Assembly: GCA_021817825.1 (NCBI GenBank) | Contig: JAKAFS010000004.1 | Location: 1-64,000 of the forward strand | Reading direction: 5' to 3' | DNA length: 64,000 bases | Origin: Deltaproteobacteria bacterium | GTDB taxonomy: Bacteria; Desulfobacterota; Syntrophia; Syntrophales; UBA5619 | Shown: positions 21,007 to 30,700 of the stretch, piece after piece | Layout of the letters: each line of letters starts with the position of its first letter | Position numbering within the stretch: position 1 is the first letter of the stretch | Translations under genes and position numbers: made by a program | Notes under the pieces: generated by a model | The model's input: the letters and a program-made list of their open reading frames with translations, nothing else | Told to the model about the DNA's origin: nothing | The model's database searches: none

Positions 21007-21672
21007 TCAGTGGGCCTCTTCCATCGCCCCGGCAATGTACATCATGGCCAGGAGCATGAAGACGAGGGTCTGGATGCAGGAGGTGAAGATCATCAGGGCG
21101 AAGACCGGCAGGGGGACGAGCAGCGGAACCAGGAGCAGGACCACCCCCAGGACGATGTCCTCCCCCATGATATTCCCGAAGAGCCGGACGGAAAGGGAGA
21201 GGGGACGGGAGAGATGGCTGATGATCTCGATCGGCAGCATGAGCGGGGTGAGCCACCAGACGGGTCCCATGAACTGTTTGATGTATTTCATTCCGTGGAT
21301 CTTGATCCCGACGATGTGGGTCATGGCGAAGACCACGATGGCCATCGAGACGGTCGTGTTGAGGTTGGCCGTCGGCGATTCGAAGCCGGGGATGAGCCCC
21401 AGGAGGTTCGAGGTGAGGATGTAGAGTCCCAGGGTCGCGATGAGGGGAAAGAACTTCCGCCCCTGGGGGCCCATGGTGTCGGTCAGCAGGGCATCGAACC
21501 CGCCGATGATCACCTCCATGACATTCTGGAATCCGCCGGGAAGGAGCCGGATCCGCCGGGTCGCCAAAAAGGAAACCAAGGCCAGTGCGGCCATGACGAA
21601 CCAGGTGTAGGCGACGACGACGAGATGATGCTCATGAAGCCAATGGGTTTCGAAAAAAAGCAAGGGTTCCAT
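21007..21672 (-). CDS. atpB: F0F1 ATP synthase subunit a
   Basis: [24 protein letters not shown] and [17 protein letters not shown]. Confidence 0.95.
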   Translation of the reverse strand: MEPLLFFETHWLHEHHLVVVAYTWFVMAALALVSFLATRRIRLLPGGFQNVMEVIIGGFDALLTDTMGPQGRKFFPLIATLGLYILTSNLLGLIPGFESPTANLNTTVSMAIVVFAMTHIVGIKIHGMKYIKQFMGPVWWLTPLMLPIEIISHLSRPLSLSVRLFGNIMGEDIVLGVVLLLVPLLVPLPVFALMIFTSCIQTLVFMLLAMMYIAGAMEEAH

Positions 21673-22071
21673 CTACGATCCGACCTCCTCAAGGCGGTTT
21701 TTTTTGGATAGCACCAAAACGGTGGTAAGGATAATGTTCAAAACGACAATGGAAAGACCGATGACCAGGCCGATCACATCGACGAGCGCCTGGGAAATCA
21801 CCCAGTACAGGATAAGGGCGGTCAGGACCAGGCGCAGGTAATAGCGGACCATGAGCGCGGCCTTGGCCCGGTGCAGATGCTTGGAAAAAACGCTCCGCAG
21901 ATTGCGGTAAAGCCCGTGGAAATTCAAGATGCTGATCAGTCCGCCGCAGAGAACCCCGAGGCTGAAGCGCGGGGACCGGAGCAACAGGCTGAGGACCACC
22001 AATAGGGCCAGGAGGATGACATTCGTCCACTCAAGCCTTTTTTGGAGGGGGTCTTTTTCTGTGAGGTTCAC
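21673..22071 (-). CDS. ATP synthase subunit I-like protein
   Basis: Four-TM 132-aa protein directly upstream of atpB in the same orientation. Confidence 0.7.
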   Translation of the reverse strand: MNLTEKDPLQKRLEWTNVILLALLVVLSLLLRSPRFSLGVLCGGLISILNFHGLYRNLRSVFSKHLHRAKAALMVRYYLRLVLTALILYWVISQALVDVIGLVIGLSIVVLNIILTTVLVLSKKNRLEEVGS

Positions 22072-22327
22072 TTTTTACACACGTGATGATCGGTTTATCG
22101 TCCATGAAATACTTCTTGATCAGGACGTACAGGTTCCTGAAACCGGCCACGATGCCTACCAAAAGCAGAAGAAGAGTGAAATAGGGCTCGGTTCCCAGCT
22201 TCCGGTCCAGCCAGGCGCCCAAGAAAAGGCATCCGAATATGGCCAAAACCATCGCGATGCCGATGCTGCTGGCATATGCCATCTGGATCGCGGCCTGTTT
22301 CGACTCCTTGTCCATCGAGCGCCTCAT
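22031..22327 (-). CDS. AtpZ/AtpI-type ATP synthase assembly protein
   Basis: GCLFLGAWLDRKLGTEPYFTLLLLLVGIVAGFRNLY; atp context. Confidence 0.8.
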   Translation of the reverse strand: MRRSMDKESKQAAIQMAYASSIGIAMVLAIFGCLFLGAWLDRKLGTEPYFTLLLLLVGIVAGFRNLYVLIKKYFMDDKPIITCVKSEPHRKRPPPKKA

Positions 22328-22436
22328 AGCATAGAGAGCGTTGCAAAGTCAATTGAAAAGAAGCCCGGAAGCGCCGGTGGGCGCTGCTCGGAAGCGTCTG
22401 GCGGCTTGCCGCGTCCCATTCATCTGTGTCGGCCGA

Positions 22437-23456
22437 TCAGTCCCGGGGGCAGCGGTAGTACTCTCGGTACCAGGCGACAAAGCGGCCGATTCCCGTTGCG
22501 AGCGGGGTTTGGGGGGCAAAGCCCGTGTCGGCCCTGAGCGCCTCGACGTCCGCAAAGGTGGCCGGCACGTCCCCCGCCTGCATGGGAAGGAAGTTCTTTT
22601 TCGCCTTCCGGCCGAGATGGCCTTCCAGGATCGAGATGAAATCCATGAGCGCGGCGGGTTGATGGTTGCCGATATTGTAGATCCGGTAGGGGGCGAAACT
22701 GGTCGCCGGATCGGGGCAATCCCCGTTCCAGGCGGCGTCCGGCGCGGGAGGGCGCGCCATGACCCGGGTGACGCCTTCCACGATGTCGTCGATATAGGTG
22801 AAATCCCGTTTCATTTGCCCTTCGTTGAAGATGTCGATCGGCCGGTCTTCCAGGATGGCCCGGGTGAAGAGGAAAAGGGCCATGTCGGGCCGGCCCCAGG
22901 GGCCGTAGACGGTGAAGAAACGCAGTCCCGTGCAGGGCAGGGCGTAGAGCGCGGCGTAGGAGTGGGCCATCAGCTCGTTCGCCTTCTTGGTGGCGGCGTA
23001 GAGGCTGACGGGATGGTCCACGTTGTCGTGGACCGAAAAGGGCATCCGGGTGTTGCCCCCGTAGACCGAACTGGAGGAGGCGAAGACGAGGTGGCGAACC
23101 TGATGGCGGCGGCATCCCTCCAGGACATTCATGAAACCCACCAGGTTGCTGTCCACGTAGGCATGGGGGTTTTCGAGGGAATAGCGGACGCCCGCCTGGG
23201 CGGCGAGATGGACGACGATCTCGGGCTTCTCGGCCGCAAAGAGGGCCTCCATGGCCTGGCGGTCCGCAAGCTCCGCCCGGACGAAACGGAACCGAGGGTC
23301 CTTCTCCAGGAGTGCCAGACGCGATTCCTTGAGCGTCACGTCGTAGTAGCTGTTCAGGTTGTCCAGGCCGACCACGCTCTCGCCACGCTTCATCAGCAGT
23401 TGCGAAAGGTGGAATCCGATAAAGCCGGCCGCGCCGGTGACGAGAATTTTTCGCAT
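22437..23456 (-). CDS. NAD-dependent epimerase, UDP-glucuronate 4-epimerase-like
   Basis: MRKILVTGAAGFIGFHLS, HLAAQAGVRYSLENP, SVYGGNTRMPFS, YAATKKANELMAH, RFFTVYGPWGRPDMA. Confidence 0.9.
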   Translation of the reverse strand: MRKILVTGAAGFIGFHLSQLLMKRGESVVGLDNLNSYYDVTLKESRLALLEKDPRFRFVRAELADRQAMEALFAAEKPEIVVHLAAQAGVRYSLENPHAYVDSNLVGFMNVLEGCRRHQVRHLVFASSSSVYGGNTRMPFSVHDNVDHPVSLYAATKKANELMAHSYAALYALPCTGLRFFTVYGPWGRPDMALFLFTRAILEDRPIDIFNEGQMKRDFTYIDDIVEGVTRVMARPPAPDAAWNGDCPDPATSFAPYRIYNIGNHQPAALMDFISILEGHLGRKAKKNFLPMQAGDVPATFADVEALRADTGFAPQTPLATGIGRFVAWYREYYRCPRD

Positions 23457-23549
23457 CCGATTTCCTTGGGTGACCATGCCGCTGTTCAGGCTGCCATCCG
23501 GTCGAAATGATCCGGAGGCCCTGGGCCGCAACGGCGATTTTAGAGAGTA

Positions 23550-24821
23550 CTACAAAGTTTTAAGAACCCTTTCGCAGGCCTCCAGGGTCCGGGCGAGCTC
23601 CACATCTCCATGGGCGAAGGAGAGAAAGGCCGCTTCGAACTGCGATGGCGCAAGATAGACCCCCGCGGCCAGCATCCCCTGGAAGAAACGGGCATAGAAC
23701 TGGGTGTCGCTTCCGGAAGCCGACGCGAAATCGGTCACCTCGCCGGCGGTGCAAAAGAGGGTGAAGAGGGAGCCGACGCGGTTGATCCGGACGGGAATCC
23801 CCTTTTGCGAAAAGAGGTCCCGGTAGCCGTTGCAGAGCGCCTCTGCCCTTTGACCCAGTGCCTGATAGGAATTGCCTTTGAGAATATCCAGGGTGGCGAT
23901 GCCGGCGGCCATGGCCACGGGATTGCCCGACAGGGTCCCTGCCTGATAGACGGGCCCCGTGGGAGCCAGCTGTTCCATGACGTCCCGGCGGCCGCCCAGG
24001 GCGCCGACGGGCAGACCGCCGCCGATGATCTTGCCGAGGCAGGTGAGGTCGGGGGCGATGCCGGCGAGGTTCTGCCAGCCGCCGTAGGCGACGCGAAAAC
24101 CGGTGATCACCTCGTCGAAGATCAAAAGGGCGCCGTACTCGCGGGTCAGCTCGCGCAACTCCTCCAGGAAGCCCGGCCGGGGGGCGACGACGCCCATATT
24201 GCCGGCCACGGGTTCGACGATGATGCAGGCGATGTCCGCACCGTGCTGCCGCAGGGCTTCCCGGACCGTTTCGCTATCGTTGTAGGGCAAAGAGAGGGTC
24301 AGTTCGGCCAGTTGCCTGGGGATGCCCGGGCTGCCGGGGATTCCCAGGGTGGCCACGCCCGACCCCGCCTTGACGAGGAGCGAATCGGCATGGCCGTGGT
24401 AACAGCCGGTGAATTTGATGATCTTGTCCCGTCCCGTAAAGCCGCGGGCGAGGCGGATGGCCGTCATCGTCGCTTCGGTCCCGGAGCTGACGGTGCGGAC
24501 CATTTCGACGGAGGGAAAGGCCTCGGTGATCCTCCGGGCCATGGCGATCTCCAGCTCCGTCGGCGCGCCGTAACTGGTTCCCCGTCCCGCCGCTTCCCGA
24601 ATGGCCGCGACGACCTGCGGGTGGCTGTGGCCCAGGATCATCGGTCCCCAGGAACCGACATAGTCGATGTACACCTTTCCTTCCGCATCGGTGATCGTCG
24701 CTCCTTGGGCCTCGCGGATGAAACGGGGGGCTCCCCCGACGGAGCGAAAGGCCCGCACGGGACTGTTGACCCCGCCGGGGATGAGCTTTTGCGCCTCGGC
24801 AAACAGATCCTGATTATCCAT
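23550..24821 (-). CDS. hemL: Glutamate-1-semialdehyde 2,1-aminomutase
   Basis: [72 protein letters not shown]. Confidence 0.96.
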   Translation of the reverse strand: MDNQDLFAEAQKLIPGGVNSPVRAFRSVGGAPRFIREAQGATITDAEGKVYIDYVGSWGPMILGHSHPQVVAAIREAAGRGTSYGAPTELEIAMARRITEAFPSVEMVRTVSSGTEATMTAIRLARGFTGRDKIIKFTGCYHGHADSLLVKAGSGVATLGIPGSPGIPRQLAELTLSLPYNDSETVREALRQHGADIACIIVEPVAGNMGVVAPRPGFLEELRELTREYGALLIFDEVITGFRVAYGGWQNLAGIAPDLTCLGKIIGGGLPVGALGGRRDVMEQLAPTGPVYQAGTLSGNPVAMAAGIATLDILKGNSYQALGQRAEALCNGYRDLFSQKGIPVRINRVGSLFTLFCTAGEVTDFASASGSDTQFYARFFQGMLAAGVYLAPSQFEAAFLSFAHGDVELARTLEACERVLKTL

Positions 24822-24822
24822 C

Positions 24823-25326
24823 TCAAAAATACTCCATGCTGATTTTTTTGAATTCCTCGCTGCTGCGCAGGACCTTGAAATCGGCGCCCTCTGCAACGGC
24901 CGCGATTTCCCGGAGGCGGGCGGCATCGGCCTCTTCGTGAAAATGGACCATCGTAAAGAGGGTGTATTTCCCCTCGAAGGCGGGGAGCCGCTCATAGCAA
25001 TGGGTGATCTCGGGAAAACGGGCCAGCCGCTCTCCCACTGCCGCGCACTGTGCCGGGGGGACGGCCCAGAGGACCATGACGTTGTGGCGATAACCGGCCA
25101 GCTGATGTCGGGCGATGGCGCCGAACTTGCGGATGACGCCCCGCTCCCGGAGTCCGTCGGCGATCGCCAGGACCTCCGCTTCGGAAAGCCCGATCTCTGC
25201 GCCGATCCGGGCGAAAGGGCGATCCGTGAGGGTCAGATCCGCCAGTCGCCGGGCCACTGCGACTTCCGTGGCCGTCAGTGCCGCGGCCGCGGCGCCTGTT
25301 CTGTCATCTTTTTTGTGTGTCGGCAT
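24823..25326 (-). CDS. Lrp/AsnC-fold protein resembling siroheme decarboxylase AhbB
   Basis: [29 protein letters not shown] and [23 protein letters not shown]; directly upstream of hemL. Confidence 0.75.
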   Translation of the reverse strand: MPTHKKDDRTGAAAAALTATEVAVARRLADLTLTDRPFARIGAEIGLSEAEVLAIADGLRERGVIRKFGAIARHQLAGYRHNVMVLWAVPPAQCAAVGERLARFPEITHCYERLPAFEGKYTLFTMVHFHEEADAARLREIAAVAEGADFKVLRSSEEFKKISMEYF

Positions 25327-25560
25327 GGGCAGGCAACCTTAGGAGCTGATTCATGTTCGTTTCTATACCACAAACCGTCGAGAGGCTGCCAAATATTTCT
25401 TGACAACCATTCCCCTTGCCGTTAAACCTTTGCAAAAGGGCGAAGTTGTACCTTCTTCCCTGCGCGGAAGAGCCCTGGGAAGAAGGGATGTTGGAAAAGA
25501 AAGGGGGGTGGCTTTTTCTCGGAGTCCGAGAGCAATCAATCAAATTCAAGGAGGTTCATG

Positions 25561-25929
25561 ATGAAAGAAAAATGGAGTACAGGTGTGTTTGTGACGCTTT
25601 CGATCCTGTTGTCGGCCTCTCTGGCCGCGGCAGCCGAGGCAGTCGCTCCGGGGTCTTCGGTGGATTACACGAAGGCCATTGTCGTCGGTTGCAGTCTTCT
25701 CGCCGTCGGCATCGCCATGGGTCTGGGGACCATTGGAACCGGCGTGGGGATGGGGCACGGCCTGAGCGGCGCCACGAATGCCGTTGGCCGCAATCCCGAT
25801 GCTCAGGGAAAAATCCTGCTCACCATGATGGTGGGCTTGGCCATGATCGAATCCCTGGCGATCTACGCCCTGGTCGTCGCGCTGGTCTTGCTCTATGCCA
25901 ATCCGCTGATCAAAGTGATCGGCCTCTAG
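25561..25929 (+). CDS. atpE: F0F1 ATP synthase subunit c with N-terminal signal-like extension
   Basis: GLGTIGTGVGMGHGLSGATNAVGRNPDAQGKILLTMMVGLAMIESLAIYALVVALVLLYANP. Confidence 0.92.
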   Translation: MKEKWSTGVFVTLSILLSASLAAAAEAVAPGSSVDYTKAIVVGCSLLAVGIAMGLGTIGTGVGMGHGLSGATNAVGRNPDAQGKILLTMMVGLAMIESLAIYALVVALVLLYANPLIKVIGL

Positions 25930-26125
25930 TCTTTACGGTATCATAAAAAGAGGGGAGGGGAAGCGCTACCACGACTTTCACTCCCTTTTTTTTATCTACA
26001 GAACGCCGATCCCTCCCGGAACGTCCCCAGCGTTTTAATGTCCTAACACCTTTCTGGCAATGAAGCATGCGGTCCGCCATGCCGTTCAAAGCGGAGAGTT
26101 TTGCCGATGACTCCTGTTCTGTGAG

Positions 26126-26157
26126 GTGAATCACAGTTTAGGTGTGAAATGATTCAC
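26126..26157. promoter_or_regulatory. Inverted repeat upstream of ihfA
   Basis: GTGAATCA (26126-26133)/TGATTCAC (26150-26157), with an overlapping GTGTGAA-atga-TTCACAC alternative. Confidence 0.4.
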
Positions 26158-26227
26158 ACATGCCGCCGAGTGACCCTTGACAGACCCTCCCGAATGTAAA
26201 TAAATAGCCCGCGTAACCGGTTAGCTC

Positions 26228-26267
26228 TCGGTTGGCCCTCAGGGGTTCGCTTTTTTAAGCCAACCGA
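26228..26267. promoter_or_regulatory. Inverted repeat/hairpin upstream of ihfA
   Basis: Perfect 9-bp arms TCGGTTGGC (26228-26236) and GCCAACCGA (26259-26267). Confidence 0.45.
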
Positions 26268-26305
26268 CCTTATTTCCTATACCCTATTGCAACAGGAGAA
26301 CGCGC

Positions 26306-26593
26306 ATGTCACTGACAAAAATTAATTTGGTGGAGAAAATCTGCGATGAAGTCGGGATGTCGAAAAAGGAAGCCATGAGCGTCGTCGACAGCCTCTTCGA
26401 AATCATGAAAGACGAATTATCCACCGGAAAGCCGGTCATGATTTCCGGATTCGGGAAATGGTCCGTAAAAAGCAAGCGGTCGCGAATCGGTCGAAACCCC
26501 CAGACCGGTGAATCGATTACCGTGGCGGCCCGCAACGTGCTCGTCTTCAAGCTGTCGAATGTGATGAGGAATGCCGTCAACTCCGCTGATTGA
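26306..26593 (+). CDS. ihfA: HU/IHF family protein, integration host factor alpha-like
   Basis: MSLTKINLVEKICDEVGMSKKEA...MISGFGKWSVKSKRSRIGRNPQTGESITVAARNVLVFKLS. Confidence 0.9.
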   Translation: MSLTKINLVEKICDEVGMSKKEAMSVVDSLFEIMKDELSTGKPVMISGFGKWSVKSKRSRIGRNPQTGESITVAARNVLVFKLSNVMRNAVNSAD

Positions 26594-26788
26594 CGGGAAC
26601 CGACTTCCGAAATTTTCCCTCTGAAAGCCAACCAGGGGCCTGAGCCTTCGCCGAATGGCCCTCTGCAACGATCTCATCAGCAAGGAATGACCGGGCCGCT
26701 TCCCTGTCCGGGGCAAGGGGAACCATGCCCCGAAGGGCAGCGGATTCTGCTCGGTGTCTGGAGTCCTTCCGGCACCAGGAGAGCGGGT

Positions 26789-28153
26789 TTATTCCCTGTC
26801 CGGACCGTTTCCCTGTCCGGCGGCAGAGGCGGGGCGTCGCCGGCGTCGCCGCCTTTTTTTTCGCTGTCGCGCCGGGGGGGCCTCCCCGGCCGGTTCCGCC
26901 GCGAGGGCGGCCGGTGCGTTCGCCAGAAAAGCTTCCCACCATTTGAGGGGACTCCGGTTTTCCTGTCTCGTTCCCGCCGTGAGCAGCAGGTAGGTCATGG
27001 CTTCCGCGAAGTCGGGCCTGCGGATCATGGCCGTGGGGCGGCGGGGCGGCATGCGGTGCAGCGAGGGCTGAAAGGCCAGGATGCCCCGGAGCCGGCCGCC
27101 GATGCGCACGGGAATGGTGACGGTCTGGCAGATCTCTTTCATGAACTGGGCGCAGGCGGCGTCCAGCGCCTGAAGATGAGGAATCCCGTCGCGCTGCCGT
27201 TCCAGGGCTTCTTCCTCCAGCCGGGGACCGAAGAGCGCCGCCAGGAAGAGCGCCGGGGAGGGCGATGTGTCGCCCAGGACCAGCCGATCGAGCGCGGCGA
27301 GATTGGCCTCGACAAAGGTCCGCCGGACGTCGCTTCCCTGTAGCCAATGACCCAAGCCGGGGAAAAGGGCGGCGAGCAGGCCGCTGCGGCCCAGAAGTCC
27401 GAAGACCGGTCGGGCGGAGCCCTTGAGGAACAGTTTCAGGATCTCCTCATAGAGCCTCGCCGGTGCGGCCCGGGAGATGGTGGACGAAAGGCCGCAGAGG
27501 ACCTCCCAGGTGGCCGGTTCGATGGCGAGGTCATGGGAGGCGGAAAAACGGACGGCGCGGATCATCCGCACCGGATCTTCCGTAAAACGCACATAGGGGT
27601 CGCCGATCGGACGAATGATCCGCTGTTGGAGATCTTCCAGACCGCCGGTGTAGTCGATGATCGTAAAGTCGGCGATGTTGTAGGCCAGGGCGTTGATCGT
27701 GAAGTCGCGACGGAGGGCGTCTTCCTCCGGGGTGCCGAAGACGTTGTCGCGCAGCACCATCCCTTCGTCGTCCTTCAGGTGGCGGGGGGGGCGGTGCTCG
27801 TCGCCCGTCTCCTCCTGGATTTCTTCCTCTTCGGGAGGGGCCAGGGCGCGGAAGGTGGAAACTTCCAGGATCTCGTCCTGAAAATGGAGATGGGCCAACC
27901 GGAAACGGCGACCGACCAGCCGGCAGTTGCGAAAGAGCCGTTTGATCTGCGTGGGCGTGGCGTCCGTGGCGATGTCGAAGTCCTTGGGGGTCCTCTCCAG
28001 CAGCAGATCGCGGACGCAGCCGCCGACCAGATAGGCGATGAAGCCGTTCTCGTGGAGCCGGTAGAGCGTGCGCAGGGTGTTGGGGCTCACCTGCTTGCGG
28101 GAGATATTGTGTTCCTCTCTGGTCATGATACGTAGCGGCATGGCGCGCACCAT
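26789..28153 (-). CDS. pcnB: Polynucleotide adenylyltransferase / CCA-adding family (PcnB-like)
   Basis: YLVGGCVRDLLLERTPKDFDIATDATP, RRDFTINALAYNI, GDPYVRFTEDPVRMIRAVRF, basic C-terminal tail. Confidence 0.9.
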   Translation of the reverse strand: MVRAMPLRIMTREEHNISRKQVSPNTLRTLYRLHENGFIAYLVGGCVRDLLLERTPKDFDIATDATPTQIKRLFRNCRLVGRRFRLAHLHFQDEILEVSTFRALAPPEEEEIQEETGDEHRPPRHLKDDEGMVLRDNVFGTPEEDALRRDFTINALAYNIADFTIIDYTGGLEDLQQRIIRPIGDPYVRFTEDPVRMIRAVRFSASHDLAIEPATWEVLCGLSSTISRAAPARLYEEILKLFLKGSARPVFGLLGRSGLLAALFPGLGHWLQGSDVRRTFVEANLAALDRLVLGDTSPSPALFLAALFGPRLEEEALERQRDGIPHLQALDAACAQFMKEICQTVTIPVRIGGRLRGILAFQPSLHRMPPRRPTAMIRRPDFAEAMTYLLLTAGTRQENRSPLKWWEAFLANAPAALAAEPAGEAPPARQRKKRRRRRRRPASAAGQGNGPDRE

Positions 28154-28220
28154 AGCACACCGGTCCGAAAATGCAAGGCTCTGGGAACTTGGCGCTATCT
28201 TTTTTTAAAAAACCGCTCCA

Positions 28221-28375
28221 GCAGGGTGTTGAAAACCAATTTGCTTTGCAGGCTGTTCAAAAACGGTTAGGTGCAAGGCGCGCAAAACCTGAGGAATGAG
28301 GCGTACTGTTCGTACGCCGCAGTGACGAAGGTTGCAGCGCAACGCAGCAGATGAACGGTTTTCAACAGCCTGCTA
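28221..28375. repeat. Palindromic intergenic repeat element (REP/MITE-like)
   Basis: Left arm GCAGGCTGTTCAAAAACGGTT (28248-28268) vs right arm GAACGGTTTTCAACAGCCTGC (28353-28373). Second left-arm-like copy GCAGGGTGTTGAAAACC at 28221-28237. Inner hairpin GGCGTAC-tgttc-GTACGCC. Confidence 0.7.
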
Positions 28376-29542
28376 GAGAAGCGACGGTTCCAGCCGGTCG
28401 ATGCGGAACTGAAGCAGAAGATCGATAAACGGCTGCTTCTGGAGGGGATTTTCGGAAAAGCGGAAAAGATGACCCGGGCAGTCGCAATCGGAAGCGCCGA
28501 AGGCCTCGACCGTATCATCGGCGATGGCCCTCACGGCCTGGGCCAGCGCATGCTCCAGCGGTGCGCTGGACCGGATGGGGATGGCGACGCGTCGGTCGGC
28601 GTGCACCTTGAGATAATCGATATGCCAGTGCCGGGTCGACTGGTTCCGGAGATGCCGCTCCAGGCGCTTGGCCAGGGCGCGCCGGGCCGATCCCACGTAG
28701 AGATAATAGCCGGCGGAAAAGGGAAGCGCGCCCAGGCTCCCCACCGGCACCGTCACGGCCCGGGGAAGGTGGAGCAAAAGAAAGTAGCAGCCCGAATCCT
28801 TTGCCTCCTTGGCGAGGGTCTCCCAGGGGATGACCGCCTCCCGGACCCCGGGGGCGAGGGTGAAGTCGGACCGCCAGGAAAGCGCGACCGCCTTGATGAG
28901 GAGGTCCTCCCGGCATTCGGCGAAGGTCCGGGCGAATGCCGGGTCGGTGTGGTAATCGGGGAGGAAGAAGCGGGCCTTTGGCCAGTGGATCAAAAACAGG
29001 ACCCCGCAGGCGGTGCCCCGGCGATTCAGGGCGGACAGCTCCTCCAGGTGCCTTTTCCCCCGGGCCGTGACGGCGTCGGGGAACATGGCGATCGACCCGT
29101 TGCCGACCAGGGTGCAGGACTTGACCTCCAGGTAGAAAGGTTTGCCGTCCCGTTCCAGGAGAAAATCGAAACGGCTGTTTCCCATCTTCACCTCGGCCCG
29201 GATGAGGGTCGTCTCTTCCAGGCCGGGGATCCTCTTTTGCCTAAGCAGCGCGGCGGCGACCGTATTGTTGGCGTGGGTATGGAGAAGCAGGGGGATTCCC
29301 TCCCGCTCCACGGCCACGGCCGTGTGGTTGAGGGCGCCCGCTCCGCCCGGTCGCTTTTTTTCCAGATAGACGATCCGTCCGGGCAGGAGCAGTTCCCAGA
29401 GCCGGCCCGGGTTCGGCAGATAGGCGTCCAGCACCCCTTCCTCGGTGGCGCATTGGATGACGAACCGGTTGGGACGGCCGATAAAGACCCCCTTGCGAAG
29501 ACCGGTGAAAAGGGGGGTGTCGAAGAGCGACGGATCTCTCAT
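28373..29542 (-). CDS. sfsA: SfsA nuclease-like protein fused to C-terminal DUF123/GIY-YIG-like domain
   Basis: SfsA part: RFVIQCATEEGVLDAYLPNPGRLWELLLPG, RFDFLLERDGKPFYLEVKSCTLV. C-terminal part: YYLYVGSARRALAKRLERHLR...RHWHIDYLKVHA. Confidence 0.88.
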   Translation of the reverse strand: MRDPSLFDTPLFTGLRKGVFIGRPNRFVIQCATEEGVLDAYLPNPGRLWELLLPGRIVYLEKKRPGGAGALNHTAVAVEREGIPLLLHTHANNTVAAALLRQKRIPGLEETTLIRAEVKMGNSRFDFLLERDGKPFYLEVKSCTLVGNGSIAMFPDAVTARGKRHLEELSALNRRGTACGVLFLIHWPKARFFLPDYHTDPAFARTFAECREDLLIKAVALSWRSDFTLAPGVREAVIPWETLAKEAKDSGCYFLLLHLPRAVTVPVGSLGALPFSAGYYLYVGSARRALAKRLERHLRNQSTRHWHIDYLKVHADRRVAIPIRSSAPLEHALAQAVRAIADDTVEAFGASDCDCPGHLFRFSENPLQKQPFIDLLLQFRIDRLEPSLL

Positions 29543-30405
29543 ATCGGCCGGTTCGGGAGCGAATCCGGAGCGGAACCGACGCCGGCCGGCGCCGGCCCGG
29601 CCAATTTCGTGGCGGTGGCCTTGAAAAAGGTGTAGCAAAAGACGCCGTCGGGCTCGGTGGTCCGGTAGAGATCGGCAATGCCTTGGTCGATCCGGGCGGG
29701 ATCGCTCAGTCCGGCCGCGACCGCCGCATTTCTGATCCCCTCGATCATGGCGGTGAAGGTCCTTTTGATGAATCCCTCCACCCATTCCGGACGGCTCGCA
29801 TCCACATAGACCATCCGGGGCGAGACCTTCAGGTCCGCAAAACCGGCGCTCTTGAGCAGCGGGAAGAGCGATCGGCCGATCAGGGCGTTTCCCCCGGCCC
29901 GCCTCTGCAACTCGACCTGGCATTGAATCGCCTGCCTTGCCGCTTCGCTTTCGGGATGAAAACAGGTCGAGCCGTGGTCCCCTTCGATGACCGTCACGGT
30001 GCCGCCCGGTTTGAGCAACTTCTTGAGGGCCAGGAGCGCGGCGACCGGATCGGCCAGGTGTTCGAGGACGAAACAGATGAAAAGATGGTCGAAGGACTCG
30101 GGTGCGCAGGGGAGCGCAAAGAGGTCGCCCTGCCGGAAGGTGACGTTCGTCAGCCCCGCGGCGGAGACTTCCCTTTGGGCCTGGGCCAATGAAGTCTCCG
30201 AAATGTCCACGGCGGTGATGTGCGCGCCGGGACTGTTGCGCGCCAGGGTCACGGTTTGGGCGCCGACGCCGCAACCGGCTTCCAGGACCAGCGCGCCCGG
30301 CGGATAAGCCGTGTCGGCGTGGAGCAATTCCACGAGGGTTTCGGCCTGGTCCTGGAGTCGCGCGCTTTCCCGGCGGTCGTATCCGTGGATGTACGGGATG
30401 GTCAT
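29539..30405 (-). CDS. Class I SAM-dependent methyltransferase
   Basis: LVLEAGCGVGAQTVTLAR, ITAVDISETSLAQAQ, FDHLFICFVLEHL. 4-bp overlap with the sfsA fusion. Confidence 0.88.
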   Translation of the reverse strand: MTIPYIHGYDRRESARLQDQAETLVELLHADTAYPPGALVLEAGCGVGAQTVTLARNSPGAHITAVDISETSLAQAQREVSAAGLTNVTFRQGDLFALPCAPESFDHLFICFVLEHLADPVAALLALKKLLKPGGTVTVIEGDHGSTCFHPESEAARQAIQCQVELQRRAGGNALIGRSLFPLLKSAGFADLKVSPRMVYVDASRPEWVEGFIKRTFTAMIEGIRNAAVAAGLSDPARIDQGIADLYRTTEPDGVFCYTFFKATATKLAGPAPAGVGSAPDSLPNRPI

Positions 30406-30700
30406 CGCTGCTTTCCTTTCTCCTATCCGCTTTCTGAGGTCCGGCGCTGCGCAAGGGTGTCAGAAGGGGCCGACTCTGTCAAACGAAAAAACGACTTGAG
30501 TTCGGCAGCGGCAGTGGACAGAAGGGAAGGGAGAGTCCGCAGGAGGCGGCAGGGCGTGAAAAGGATTGACCCTGCGGGGCAGCCTACGGTACATTGGCGG
30601 CGCCGCGGAGCGGCAGGCGGTGATCGGCGGCCTTCGGGAAGCCAGCCGGCAGCGCGGTAAAGAGCCGGGGCCGCCCGGATCGGGAAGGGATCGAGAAGCG

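Noticed and set aside
24823-25326. Calling the AhbB-like protein an ordinary Lrp/AsnC regulator
   Set aside because: Motifs and hemL linkage fit siroheme decarboxylase better. Left as a tentative AhbB-like call.
26702-26820. CCCTGTCCGG at 26702, 26794 and 26811
   Set aside because: Two copies fall in the GQGNGPDRE coding tail of pcnB. Three short GC-rich copies could be chance.
26789-26900. KKRRRRRRRP basic tail of PcnB
   Set aside because: Basic C-terminal tails are common in PcnB-type enzymes, so not unusual.
28373-30454. 693-aa version of the sfsA ORF
   Set aside because: N-terminal extension is an off-frame reading of the methyltransferase gene. Start reset to 29542 with a 4-bp overlap.
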